A DNA stretch of 64,000 nt. Source: Bacteroidetes bacterium UBA1941. GTDB lineage: Bacteria > Bacteroidota > Bacteroidia > Chitinophagales > LD1. Position numbers and translations under genes: made by a program. Of the stretch, positions 1 through 8,496 are shown in pieces. Numbering within the stretch: position 1 is the stretch's first letter; each line of letters opens with the position of its first letter. The notes below the pieces were generated by a model. That model was not told the origin of the DNA, did not search any database, and saw only the letters and a list, made by a program, of their open reading frames with translations. Where the stretch lies: assembly GCA_002336805.1 (NCBI GenBank), contig DDEZ01000012.1, positions 383,594-447,593 of the forward strand, in the 5' to 3' direction.

Positions 1-1
1 T

Positions 2-1516
2 AGTATCAGCACCTTCCGCGGTTTCTCGGTATGGAAGCGCATAGGCAGCAATCCATTCATACCGGACTACTGCGAGACCGGCCTGGCAGGCCGCGGCTAC
101 ACCATGATAGCAGAGAAGCTCTTTGACACGACCTACCTGGACCAGAGTGCAGTGGGAGGACAGGAGCTGTGCTACCGCATACTCGCCCACTTCTCACGCA
201 AATCTCCTAACGGGCAATATGAGTATGACATGGTGGTAAGCGTACCGTCTAACGAAACCTGCGACTCCCTGCCATACGATGTACCGGTGATCACCAATGT
301 GAGTGTGCTGGAGACGGACCCATCGCTAGGCAAAATGTATATAGAGTGGACCAAGCCTAAGGCCGGTGCAGGTGGGCTGGATACTTCACTCAACCCTCCT
401 CCGTACAAATTTGAGCTATACCGCAACCCGGGATACAACCTGGGCAGCGCAGCCCTGATCAATACAGTGACACGTCCTGACTTTGCCTCTCTGGTAGATA
501 CCACCTATACGGATACGCTGCTGAATACGGCCGACACGCCGTATACGTACAAAGTACTCTTCTACTCTACCGGAGATACGGTAGGCGGCACGAGCAGTGC
601 CTCGTCTGTATACCTGAAACTGCACCCCAGTGACAGCAAGATTCGCCTGACGTGGGAGTACAATGTGCCATGGACACAGGATACATTCCAGATATACCGC
701 CGGGATACTACCAGTACGGTGTTTCACTATGTAGGTACTACTGATGTGCCATCATTCGTAGATACGGGCCTGACCAATGACTCTACCTACTGCTACTACG
801 TGAGCGCCTATGGCCACTACACCAGCAGCCTGATCAAGAAGCCGCTGATCAATCTCTCTGAGATCAAGTGTGGCACTCCGATAGACACCATACCACCATG
901 CCCGCCACAGGTGACGGTGACAAACAACTGCACCAACCCGGCACCGGACACCTTCTACTACATCAACTACCTGAACTGGCAGAACTTCACCGACTCCTGT
1001 GCGTCAAATACGATCAAGTACCGCATCTACTATGCGCCGGACTCGGGCACTATGACACTGATAGACTCTATATCCGGCATAGGCAATACGACCTATAATC
1101 ATATACTGGATATGAATATCGCAGGCTGCTATGTGGTGACGGCTGTAGATCGCCACAATAATGAAAGCCCTAAGGTAAACCGTGTCTGCATAGACGACTG
1201 TCCTAACTATGAGCTACCAAATACCTTCACGCCAAACGGCGATGGAGCCAATGACCTCTTCACGCCACGGCATCCGTACCGCTTTATCACACGTGTAGAG
1301 TTCAAGGTATTTACCCGCTGGGGTGAGAAGGTATTTGAGACCACAGACCCTGAGCTGCGGTGGGATGGCAAAGACCAGAAGTCAGGCAAAGAACTGTCTG
1401 AGGGTGTGTACTACTACTCCGGCTACTACTACGAGATCTCGCTGCGCGGCGAGATACGCAAACCACTGCCACAGAAAGATGGTGGCGGCTTCATACATCT
1501 GATCAGATCGAAATAA
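2..1516 (+). CDS. T9SS type B sorting (CHU_C) surface protein, 5'-truncated
   Basis: The reading frame is open from base 2, so the gene starts upstream of the window; an ATG at 104 is internal. The visible part holds about three fibronectin-III-like segments (for example around IYRRDTTSTVFHYVG and YRIYYAPDSGT), then a C-terminal gliding-motility-associated domain of about 90 residues. That domain begins near LPNTFTPNGDGANDLF and carries the FKVFTRWGEKVFET signature of the CHU_C/T9SS type B tail. Known role of that tail: export across the outer membrane by the type IX system and attachment to the surface. The gene stops 4 bases before riboflavin synthase. The substrate or partner is unknown; a matrix or adhesin role is inference. 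Confidence 0.88.
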   Translation, partial: SISTFRGFSVWKRIGSNPFIPDYCETGLAGRGYTMIAEKLFDTTYLDQSAVGGQELCYRILAHFSRKSPNGQYEYDMVVSVPSNETCDSLPYDVPVITNVSVLETDPSLGKMYIEWTKPKAGAGGLDTSLNPPPYKFELYRNPGYNLGSAALINTVTRPDFASLVDTTYTDTLLNTADTPYTYKVLFYSTGDTVGGTSSASSVYLKLHPSDSKIRLTWEYNVPWTQDTFQIYRRDTTSTVFHYVGTTDVPSFVDTGLTNDSTYCYYVSAYGHYTSSLIKKPLINLSEIKCGTPIDTIPPCPPQVTVTNNCTNPAPDTFYYINYLNWQNFTDSCASNTIKYRIYYAPDSGTMTLIDSISGIGNTTYNHILDMNIAGCYVVTAVDRHNNESPKVNRVCIDDCPNYELPNTFTPNGDGANDLFTPRHPYRFITRVEFKVFTRWGEKVFETTDPELRWDGKDQKSGKELSEGVYYYSGYYYEISLRGEIRKPLPQKDGGGFIHLIRSK

Positions 1517-1520
1517 GGAC

Positions 1521-2111
1521 ATGTTCACAGGCATCATAGAGGCGACGGGTACTGCCGCCGCCATCACTCACGACAAAGGCAATCTGGAACTCTGGGTCTC
1601 CTCTCCCATCTCAGGCGAGCTGAAGATAGACCAGAGTGTCTCTCACAATGGCATCTGCCTGACAGTGGTAGAGCTGGCCCCGGGGCGCCACCGTGTCACC
1701 GCCATAGACGAGACTCTACGCAAGACCAATCTGGGTGAGCTGAAGGAAGGGCAGGTGATAAATATAGAACGCTGCATGGCGGCCAATGGCCGCTTTGACG
1801 GGCATATCGTGCAGGGGCATGTGGATCAGACCGGCGAGTGCCTGTCTGTGACTGACCAGAATGGTAGCTGGCTGTATGAGTTCCGATATACGCCTTCGGC
1901 TCAAAACATGATCGTAGAGAAAGGCTCTATCTGTATCAATGGGGTGAGCCTGACCGCCTTTGATACTGTGGAGGATCGTTTTAAAGTGGCCATCATCCCC
2001 TATACCTACGAGCACACCAATATCCATGAGGTAAAGCCGGGCTCGCGTGTCAATCTGGAATTTGATATCATAGGCAAGTATGTGGCGCGCCTGATGAATT
2101 TCAAAAACTAA
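1521..2111 (+). CDS. ribE: Riboflavin synthase, alpha subunit
   Basis: This cytosolic enzyme dismutates two 6,7-dimethyl-8-ribityllumazine molecules to riboflavin plus a pyrimidine, the last step of riboflavin synthesis. The 196-residue product starts with the canonical MFTGIIEATG and shows the two internally related lumazine-binding halves typical of the family: NGICLTVVEL and FDGHIVQGHVD in the first, INGVSLTAFD near residue 130 in the second. Length fits the family (about 195-215). The start is 4 bases after the stop of the surface protein upstream, so the two may share a transcript although their functions are unrelated. It converges with comEC, leaving one base between stops. No FMN riboswitch fits in the 4-base gap. 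Confidence 0.97.
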   Translation: MFTGIIEATGTAAAITHDKGNLELWVSSPISGELKIDQSVSHNGICLTVVELAPGRHRVTAIDETLRKTNLGELKEGQVINIERCMAANGRFDGHIVQGHVDQTGECLSVTDQNGSWLYEFRYTPSAQNMIVEKGSICINGVSLTAFDTVEDRFKVAIIPYTYEHTNIHEVKPGSRVNLEFDIIGKYVARLMNFKN

Positions 2112-2112
2112 G

Positions 2113-4254
2113 CTACCAGCGCATCACAAAAGCGTTGTCCGTACAATCATGATATGCCATGCCAGCCGCATCGCATTCCTCTTTCCATTTCTTTAGCTGC
2201 CATGGTTTCAGCGATGTATCAAAAACCAATGTGCCCCAGCTGACGAATGATCTCAGTGCTGCCACGGAGCCGGTGTATCCTTTCGACATAATCAGCACAT
2301 CTACATGCAATACTTTAGCAGGTGCAGATGGCACGGCAGCATCTGCTATCATCATGCGCCGGCCAGCCACCGCACAGACTTTGCCGTAAGGCAATGCGAT
2401 ACGATCCCGGCTGCTATCCAGCGCCACCTCCTGCTGCACACCCGACGCATACCAGTGATCGCGTATGTGATAGCGCATGGTCTTGTCATCATGCAGCAGT
2501 GCTGTGTCGAAGTCATAAGCGACTGTACCACGCGATATGATGCTGATAGCTTTCCTATCCCTGATAGAATATACACAGAGCTCATGCAGCTTATCATTGC
2601 GAAGCGTATCATAAGAAAACGCCGTGCAGACGACCAGCAATACGCACAAGGTAGCAATCAGCACCTGCGCGCGGCGGTCATAGATATACCAAAGCAGCAG
2701 TGCGACAAAAGTGTAAAGGAGCAACATCTCCGGTGCGCTGACTATAATACCTCTGGACAAAGCATGTGGCAGCCGGTCTACAGTATATACTGCCTCATTG
2801 GTCCATAGCAGCAAGTGGTCAAAAAGCCAGCCCGCAGCATCTGACATATACGGCATCCATCCTACGCAAAAAAGCAGCATGCCTGCCACCAATACAAAGT
2901 TGCTCAATGGGATCACGACCAGATTGGCCAGAAGGAAGTAGGTAGGGAAACTGTGAAAATAAAGCAGGCTGAGTGGCAGTGTAGCGATCTGCGCCGCGAG
3001 GGAGACACACAGCAGGCCCCAGGTCCAGCGCGAGAGCCAGTTGAGCGGATGAGAGAGGTAGGGGATATTTCGTTTGAGCACATCTGTATCCTCTATCAGG
3101 TCAAAGATCATGGGATAGATGAGTACGATGCCAGCCACCGCTATGTAGCTGAGCTGAAAGCCTACATCGGCGATGTAGTATGGATCCCACACGAGCAGTA
3201 CAAAGCAGGACACGCCGAGCACATTATAAGTGCTTACATCCCGGTCCAATAGCTTTGCGATAGTGATAAGAGAAAACATCCAGACAGACCGTAGCACCGG
3301 CGGGCTGAGCCCGGTCAGGCCGGCATAGAATATCATGACCGTGATCACGATCACGCCTTTTACTATCTCGGTGCGCCGGCGCCTATCCATCCAGCCGAGC
3401 AGCAGATTCAGCACAAAGTACATGACACCTACGTGCAGGCCTGATACGCTGAGCACATGCAGCACACCGCTCGCAGAGTAGGCCTGCATGATATCATCTG
3501 TCACATAGTCACGATAGCCGAGGGTGAGGGCCGTAGCTACGGCTAGTTCGCCCTCGGCACGTACATACTTTTTGATCAGCGTGAGGAAGTAGCTACGTAC
3601 ATTGTAAATATGCGACAGCAGTACATTGCCCTGCCCTACTGCTGTGACGCGCCAGCTACCATCTCTGAGGTAGACGCGGTGATAGATATGGTGCAAAGCC
3701 TGATACTGCCGATAGTCAAATTCGTCGGGATTCTTTGGTGCATCGTAGGCTTTCACCTTACCGCGAAATGTAACTCTATCGCCATAATGAAGGCTTTTGC
3801 TGGCTTCATCGCGCTGGATACTTGCCAGCACTTTGCCGCTACAGGGCTGCACCGTATCACCTTGCGATATCGCCGTGATCTGGATCAGTGCATTGACAGT
3901 TTTCTCTTTGAGTACCGGCGGCTCAGAGACTATCCCTTCGTATGCGGTAGCGGAGGCATTGACCTTTGATAAATCACCGGCTGTATTGGTATCGGTCTGT
4001 AGCCAGGTCACTGTGTATCCGAGAGACAGCATGGCTACCACTATACTCAGCCCCGCCACATAGCGCCAGCGGTATACAGTAGCGACCTCGCTACGGAGGC
4101 CATACCATATGAGAAATGCACAAGCAATAGAGAGGATTATCAGCGCCGGCAGCAGCAGGACAGGCGAGACAATATATACACCTATACCGGCCATAAATGG
4201 CAGTAGGAGCCTGACCATAGGCATCTGGTTCCACACGGAGCGGGAGTGCTGCAT
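2113..4254 (-). CDS. comEC: ComEC/Rec2-family DNA uptake channel
   Basis: This inner-membrane protein belongs to the family that moves single-stranded DNA into the cytoplasm during natural transformation. The 713-residue product has N-terminal hydrophobic helices (about residues 13-80), a soluble OB-like DUF4131 segment (about 95-210), and the Competence domain with the family signature HVLSVSGLHV at about 266-275, followed by many membrane helices to about residue 550. The C-terminal 150 residues sit where other ComEC proteins carry a metallo-beta-lactamase-like domain, but I see no HxHxDH metal motif, so that nuclease-like domain is degenerate or replaced. Such shortened forms are common in Bacteroidota. 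Transformation in this organism is not shown. Confidence 0.9.
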   Translation of the reverse strand: MQHSRSVWNQMPMVRLLLPFMAGIGVYIVSPVLLLPALIILSIACAFLIWYGLRSEVATVYRWRYVAGLSIVVAMLSLGYTVTWLQTDTNTAGDLSKVNASATAYEGIVSEPPVLKEKTVNALIQITAISQGDTVQPCSGKVLASIQRDEASKSLHYGDRVTFRGKVKAYDAPKNPDEFDYRQYQALHHIYHRVYLRDGSWRVTAVGQGNVLLSHIYNVRSYFLTLIKKYVRAEGELAVATALTLGYRDYVTDDIMQAYSASGVLHVLSVSGLHVGVMYFVLNLLLGWMDRRRRTEIVKGVIVITVMIFYAGLTGLSPPVLRSVWMFSLITIAKLLDRDVSTYNVLGVSCFVLLVWDPYYIADVGFQLSYIAVAGIVLIYPMIFDLIEDTDVLKRNIPYLSHPLNWLSRWTWGLLCVSLAAQIATLPLSLLYFHSFPTYFLLANLVVIPLSNFVLVAGMLLFCVGWMPYMSDAAGWLFDHLLLWTNEAVYTVDRLPHALSRGIIVSAPEMLLLYTFVALLLWYIYDRRAQVLIATLCVLLVVCTAFSYDTLRNDKLHELCVYSIRDRKAISIISRGTVAYDFDTALLHDDKTMRYHIRDHWYASGVQQEVALDSSRDRIALPYGKVCAVAGRRMMIADAAVPSAPAKVLHVDVLIMSKGYTGSVAALRSFVSWGTLVFDTSLKPWQLKKWKEECDAAGMAYHDCTDNAFVMRW

Positions 4255-4315
4255 CGCTGGTGGTAAGGTAGGGAAAACTCATACGCCCGCCAAATCCCCG
4301 TCATTTTAGCAAACC

Positions 4316-5290
4316 ATGTGGAATGCGTATTTTTATACCACAGTGTTCAGCTTTGATTACATTATCAAGAAGTTCAATAGTGTAGCGCACTATGATCGCT
4401 TCCCCTGGGAGGCTATGCTCATGACCATAGGCGTCACAGTGGCGTGCCTGATCATAGAGGCTGTAGCTGTAGGCTGGCGGCGCTGCTCTATCTATCAGCT
4501 AGCCACGCGCGGCCGGGTACTCCACAATGATGTTTTCTCTTTCCTTTTTTTTCTCACAGGTCTGACGCAGCTGGCTGGTCTGTTGTTTTATGCCGGCATC
4601 TTCTACTTCATCTACGGCCAGGTGATGAAGCATGTCAACTTTCACCTGATCGCCTCCATACCGAGTGTGCCGGTACAGTTTTTCATCATGCTGCTCATCA
4701 CAGACCTGCGGGACTATGTGGTACACTACTATCGCCATCACCTGGGCTGGGTGTGGGAGCTGCACCGCTTTCATCATTCTGCGGAAGATATGACCATCCT
4801 GACCTCCTTTCGCAGCCATGCAGCAGAGGGAGTGCTGACGGACTTCTTCTCCATGATCGTGTTTATACTGCTGGGTGTACCTGCAGAGACCTACCTACTG
4901 GTCAATCTCGTGCACCAGGCGCATCAGAAACTCACGCACTCGCAGATCAACTCTGATTGGGGCTGGCTGGGCCGCTATTTACTGGTCTCTCCTGCCGCAC
5001 ATCGCATCCACCATAGCAAGAATCCCGAGCACTATGGCCGCAACTTCGGCGTGACCTTTATCATCTGGGATCGGTTGTTTGGCACCTACTATCAGCCTGA
5101 CACTACTGAGCCGATAGAGTTTGGCCTGCCTGATAATGAATTCAATAAAGACGGTTACATCCGCGACATCTTCCGTAGCTACTTCCGGTCCCTGCGCGTA
5201 GCCAAAGACTCGGCCCTGCGCATCATAGGCAGGGATAAAAAAACAACTCCCCCCGATAGCCAGAGGGAGTCATTAGAGACTTCGCTTTAA
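4316..5290 (+). CDS. Sterol desaturase / fatty acid hydroxylase family membrane protein
   Basis: This 324-residue integral membrane protein has the histidine boxes that bind the di-iron centre of the fatty acid hydroxylase superfamily: HRFHH, HQKLTH and HRIHHSKNPEHYGRN. Members hydroxylate or desaturate lipid carbons using O2, but the substrate cannot be read from sequence. Four or five hydrophobic segments precede and separate the boxes. The ATG at 4316 was chosen because it is the first in frame and leads directly into the first amphipathic and membrane segment. It is divergent from comEC with 61 bases between starts. Two more family members lie at 40384 and 41628, more similar to each other than to this one. 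Confidence 0.88.
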   Translation: MWNAYFYTTVFSFDYIIKKFNSVAHYDRFPWEAMLMTIGVTVACLIIEAVAVGWRRCSIYQLATRGRVLHNDVFSFLFFLTGLTQLAGLLFYAGIFYFIYGQVMKHVNFHLIASIPSVPVQFFIMLLITDLRDYVVHYYRHHLGWVWELHRFHHSAEDMTILTSFRSHAAEGVLTDFFSMIVFILLGVPAETYLLVNLVHQAHQKLTHSQINSDWGWLGRYLLVSPAAHRIHHSKNPEHYGRNFGVTFIIWDRLFGTYYQPDTTEPIEFGLPDNEFNKDGYIRDIFRSYFRSLRVAKDSALRIIGRDKKTTPPDSQRESLETSL

Positions 5291-5307
5291 ATTTGAATTG
5301 CATTCAC

Positions 5308-5382
5308 ATAGAGACGCATAATGATGCGTCTTTGACCAGGATAGTTTGCCATTTGTGAAGACGCATAATGATGCGTCTCTAC
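5308..5382. repeat. Nested inverted repeat with two copies of a 20-base palindrome
   Basis: The 20-mer AGACGCATAATGATGCGTCT occurs twice, at 5312-5331 and 5359-5378. Each copy is itself a palindrome (AGACGCAT, four-base spacer, ATGCGTCT). The outer flanks also match in inverted orientation: TAGAGACGCAT on the left pairs with ATGCGTCTCTA-type sequence on the right. The unit therefore looks like a palindrome doublet in the style of REP/BIME elements. It fills the gap between the hydroxylase and the aldehyde dehydrogenase, which converge here, and may also end their transcripts. Confidence 0.8.
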
Positions 5383-5393
5383 AAAACGTTCAA

Positions 5394-6758
5394 TCATCCA
5401 CGCAGATGATAGCCCTTAGGCTTGGTAAATGCACGGATGCCGAGGTGTGACAGCGTAGCGCCAAAGCCGGAATGCTTCCTGCCACTCCATGGCAGGCCTG
5501 CGCTCACACGGTCGCAGCAGTTCCAGTAGGCAGTACCGGAGTTGACAGCAGAGAGTATCTTCTCGGCGCGTTTCTCGTCTGAGCTATAGACAGAAGCTGT
5601 GAGGCCATACTGTGTATCCTGCATCAGCTCCAGCGCTTCCTTGTCGCTATTCACTTTCATGATACCTATGATCGGGCCGAAGCTCTCTTCCTGCATCACA
5701 GCCATTTTGTTATTCGCATTCAGGATCACCGTCGGCTCGAAATAATTTCCTTTGCCGGCTATGCGCTTGCCACCGGTCACTACTTTGCCGCCCTTCTTCA
5801 CAGCGTCTTTCACCTGTGCATCCAGCACGTCGAGCTGTGCAGCGCGGGTCATCGCGCCGATGTAGACACCAGGTTCGGTAGGGTTGCCGGCCTTGTAGCC
5901 TTTCACCTCACGGACGAACTCCTCCACATACTTGTCATATACTTTCTTGTGCACGTAGATACGCTCTACAGAGCAGCAGCTCTGGCCATTATTGTAGAAT
6001 GCACCGTCGGCAGTGCCTGCTGCCACAGCAGCTATGTCCTTGATGTCATCTGCTACATAGAGCGGATCCTTACCGCCTAGCTCCAGCTGGCATGGCACCA
6101 TCTTAGGCGCTACGCGCTTGTAGATATAATCGCCGGTCTTGTATGAACCTGTAAAGTAGTAGCCATCCAGCGGCAGGTCCAGCAGTATCTCGCCTTGCTC
6201 CTTTGCTCCCACCACTACCTGAAACGCATCATCAGGCACACCGGCTTTCTTCAGCAGCTTCTCTATCTGCAGGCCTGTGAGCGTAGAGAATTCTGATGGC
6301 TTATACAGTACCGCATTACCCGCCAGCAGCGCAGGCACGAATACGTTGGTACCTACCAGGTACGGATAGTTCCACGCGGAAATATTACATACTACGCCGA
6401 GCGGCTCGTATGAGATCTTCTCTGTCATACCCGGAGCATTGCTCACTACCTCATCACTGAGGTACTTAGTAGCATTCTCAGTCAGCCACTTGATGCGGGT
6501 ATGTGCACCGTTTACTTCGTTGTATGATTGCTGCAGCGGCTTGCCCACCTCTGAGGTGAGTATCGCGCCGCACTCCTTGATATTGCTCTCCAGCAGCTTG
6601 CCAAATTTCTGTAGTACTGCTACACGTTTGGCGAGTGGCACCTTGGCCCATTTCTCCTGGCCTTTGCGCAGGGTAGCGAGCTTGGTAGTGATAGACTTTT
6701 TAGAATCTTCCTTGACATTGGCTATGACCTTGCCGTCAGCCGGATTGACGATCTTCAT
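5394..6758 (-). CDS. NAD(P)-dependent aldehyde dehydrogenase, succinate-semialdehyde-DH-like
   Basis: The product oxidises an aldehyde to the acid with NAD(P). The 454-residue length fits the succinate-semialdehyde dehydrogenase-like branch. Visible marks are CNISAWNYP (cofactor-proximal), FTGS (about 203-206), LELGGKDP with the general base Glu226, and NNGQSCCS with the catalytic thiol at Cys261. The start at 6758 gives MKIVNPADGKVI, a usual ALDH beginning. It lies 137 bases downstream of a gamma-glutamyl-GABA-hydrolase-like gene on the same strand, with sdhCAB further upstream. This makes a GABA shunt to succinate a reasonable guess. Substrate specificity is inference; lactaldehyde or other small aldehydes remain possible. 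Confidence 0.93.
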   Translation of the reverse strand: MKIVNPADGKVIANVKEDSKKSITTKLATLRKGQEKWAKVPLAKRVAVLQKFGKLLESNIKECGAILTSEVGKPLQQSYNEVNGAHTRIKWLTENATKYLSDEVVSNAPGMTEKISYEPLGVVCNISAWNYPYLVGTNVFVPALLAGNAVLYKPSEFSTLTGLQIEKLLKKAGVPDDAFQVVVGAKEQGEILLDLPLDGYYFTGSYKTGDYIYKRVAPKMVPCQLELGGKDPLYVADDIKDIAAVAAGTADGAFYNNGQSCCSVERIYVHKKVYDKYVEEFVREVKGYKAGNPTEPGVYIGAMTRAAQLDVLDAQVKDAVKKGGKVVTGGKRIAGKGNYFEPTVILNANNKMAVMQEESFGPIIGIMKVNSDKEALELMQDTQYGLTASVYSSDEKRAEKILSAVNSGTAYWNCCDRVSAGLPWSGRKHSGFGATLSHLGIRAFTKPKGYHLRG

Positions 6759-6847
6759 GTATGAGATGTTTTACTTTCCCTGCCGGGAAAACGATAAAAT
6801 AATTTGAGCGCGTCAAATATAAATCAAAACTGAGTACGATTATTTAT

Positions 6848-6879
6848 AACCGCAAAGAACGCGGAGAAACGCAAAGAAT
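6848..6879 (+). repeat. Dispersed AACCGCAAAG...AACGCAAAGAAT repeat, copy 1
   Basis: A 32-base unit built from CGCAAAGAA-like words (AACCGCAAAGAACG, then GGAGAAACGCAAAGAAT) lies in the gap between two minus-strand genes. A related 31-base copy, inverted, is at 29138-29168. The two differ at only a few central bases. The rest of the 137-base gap is AT-rich without an obvious gene. Confidence 0.7.
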
Positions 6880-6895
6880 ATTTAAGCGAAACACT

Positions 6896-7594
6896 TTAGG
6901 CACTGTCTCGCACAGCCTTCAGAAAAGCCTCCCTGATATTGTGGGAGAAAGGATTGGTTTCCTTATCAGCTATGCGCTCCGGGTGCCACTGCACGGTGAG
7001 CAGCCAGGGTTTGTCGCTCTTGTCCTTCCACTCAGCGCCCTCTATCACGCCATCGGTGGAGTGGCTATTGGCTATCAGCTCATCACTGAGGTCTTTGATA
7101 GCCTGGTGGTGTGCGCTATTGATGGTACCTGATGCACCACTGATCTGATAGAGCAGCGTACCTGATTCAGTCGTGATGCCATGTTGCTTATCTTCTTCGC
7201 CACGTTTGTGTATCTCATTGGCAGCATCGCCTATATCTTGTATCAGGTTGCCACCGAGGGCCACATTCACCAGCTGGTGACCACGGCAGATGGCGAGGAT
7301 CGGATGCTCAAAGTTCAGCGCGGTCTCAAAGACATGCATCTCAAACTCATCGCGTGCCGTATTAAATGACTCCGGCGCATGCGGATAGCGCAGCTCCTTA
7401 TTGTCATAAAACTGCGGGTGCATGTCTACACCACCTGTGAGCAGTATACCATCACAGTCCTCTATCTCATCCCAGTTCTGATTCTCAGCAGAGAGCTCGA
7501 TGATACTGATGCTATCATCATTGCCTTTAATCCATTTAGGGTAGTTTTCGTAGCGGGCTTCGGTCACAGTGACGCCGATGGTGATCTTCTTCAC
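6896..7594 (-). CDS. Peptidase C26 / gamma-glutamyl-GABA hydrolase-like class I amidotransferase
   Basis: A 232-residue cytosolic hydrolase with the class I glutamine amidotransferase fold. The nucleophile elbow is AICRGHQLVN (Cys103), and the other catalytic residues are in QWHPE (His204, Glu206). LLTGGVDMHP near residue 52 is the usual oxyanion-side loop. In the PuuD group such enzymes cleave gamma-glutamyl-GABA to glutamate and GABA in putrescine breakdown. The neighbour downstream is an aldehyde dehydrogenase, which supports that reading, but no PuuA or PuuB homologue is visible. It follows the sdh terminator by 26 bases, so it probably has its own promoter or depends on read-through. Confidence 0.87.
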   Translation of the reverse strand: MKKITIGVTVTEARYENYPKWIKGNDDSISIIELSAENQNWDEIEDCDGILLTGGVDMHPQFYDNKELRYPHAPESFNTARDEFEMHVFETALNFEHPILAICRGHQLVNVALGGNLIQDIGDAANEIHKRGEEDKQHGITTESGTLLYQISGASGTINSAHHQAIKDLSDELIANSHSTDGVIEGAEWKDKSDKPWLLTVQWHPERIADKETNPFSHNIREAFLKAVRDSA

Positions 7595-7619
7595 GGAGCA
7601 GATTTATATCGTAAAGCTA

Positions 7620-7660
7620 CAAAATAGCAAGGACAAGACTCCGATAGCCTTGTCCTTGCA
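7620..7660 (-). terminator. Rho-independent terminator after sdhB
   Basis: A perfect 11-base-pair stem (GCAAGGACAAG at 7627-7637 with CTTGTCCTTGC at 7649-7659) is followed on the minus strand by a T-rich run (CTATTTTG). It lies 26 bases after the sdhB stop and just before the amidotransferase start, so it would end the sdhCAB transcript. Confidence 0.85.
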
Positions 7661-7685
7661 GTATTAAATTATGGTAATTTTCTGA

Positions 7686-8438
7686 TTACTCCGTCTCGCT
7701 CACCAGAGAGGCCGCGAGGAAGTCGCGGTTCATGCGGGCGATGTTTGTCAGCTTGATCTCCTTAGGGCACTCTGCTTCGCAGGCGCCGATGTTAGAGCAG
7801 TTGCCAAATCCTTCCTCATCCATCTGCTCTACCATGCGCAAGGCGCGGAGGTCGCGCTCAGGCTGGCCTTGTGGCAGGAGAGCGAGCTGGGATATTTTAG
7901 CGGACACGAAGAGCATTGCAGCGCCGTTAGGGCAAGCTGCCACGCAGGCACCACAGCCGATGCAGGCAGCAGCATCCATCGCCTTTTCAGCGTCATGTTT
8001 GTCTACAGGCAGGTTATTGGCATCCTGAGCCTGGCCGGTATTCACACTCACGAAGCCACCCGCAGCGATGATACGGTCAAACGCCGAGCGGTCAGTCACG
8101 AGATCCTTTACGATAGGGAAAGCCTTGGACCTCCATGGCTCTACGTGTACAGTGTCACCATCCTTGAAGGAGCGCAGGTACAGCTGGCAGGTAGTAGCCG
8201 CATGCTGTGGCCCGTGTGCACGGCCATCTATATACATGCTGCACATACCGCAGATACCCTCGCGGCAGTCATGGTCAAAGCCTACCGGCTCCTCACCCTT
8301 CTTGACCAGCTGGTCATTCAGCACGTCTACCATCTCCAGAAAGGACATATCCGGATTCAGGTTGTCTACAGAATAGTCTACCAGTTTGCCGGCAGTATTG
8401 GCATTCTTTTGTCTCCAGACTTTGAGATTGAGTTTCAT
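7686..8438 (-). CDS. sdhB: Succinate dehydrogenase/fumarate reductase iron-sulfur subunit
   Basis: This subunit carries electrons between the SdhA flavin and the quinone site in the membrane anchor (complex II). The 250-residue product shows the 2Fe-2S motif DHDCREGICGMC with a fourth Cys in ATTC near residue 84, then the dicluster ferredoxin motifs CIGCGACVAACPNG and CSNIGACEAECPKEI for the 4Fe-4S and 3Fe-4S centres. It is last in a minus-strand sdhC-sdhA-sdhB operon with 58 bases to sdhA, and is followed by a strong terminator. All cluster cysteines appear present. Confidence 0.97.
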   Translation of the reverse strand: MKLNLKVWRQKNANTAGKLVDYSVDNLNPDMSFLEMVDVLNDQLVKKGEEPVGFDHDCREGICGMCSMYIDGRAHGPQHAATTCQLYLRSFKDGDTVHVEPWRSKAFPIVKDLVTDRSAFDRIIAAGGFVSVNTGQAQDANNLPVDKHDAEKAMDAAACIGCGACVAACPNGAAMLFVSAKISQLALLPQGQPERDLRALRMVEQMDEEGFGNCSNIGACEAECPKEIKLTNIARMNRDFLAASLVSETE

Positions 8439-8496
8439 ACCTCTGTTTTATTTCGCTTATCGCTTTGTCTTAATACTAAATACTTACTACTGATTA

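Noticed and set aside
104..1516. ATG at 104 as the start of the first gene
   Set aside because: The same frame is open to base 2 and already protein-like there, so the gene is cut by the window edge.
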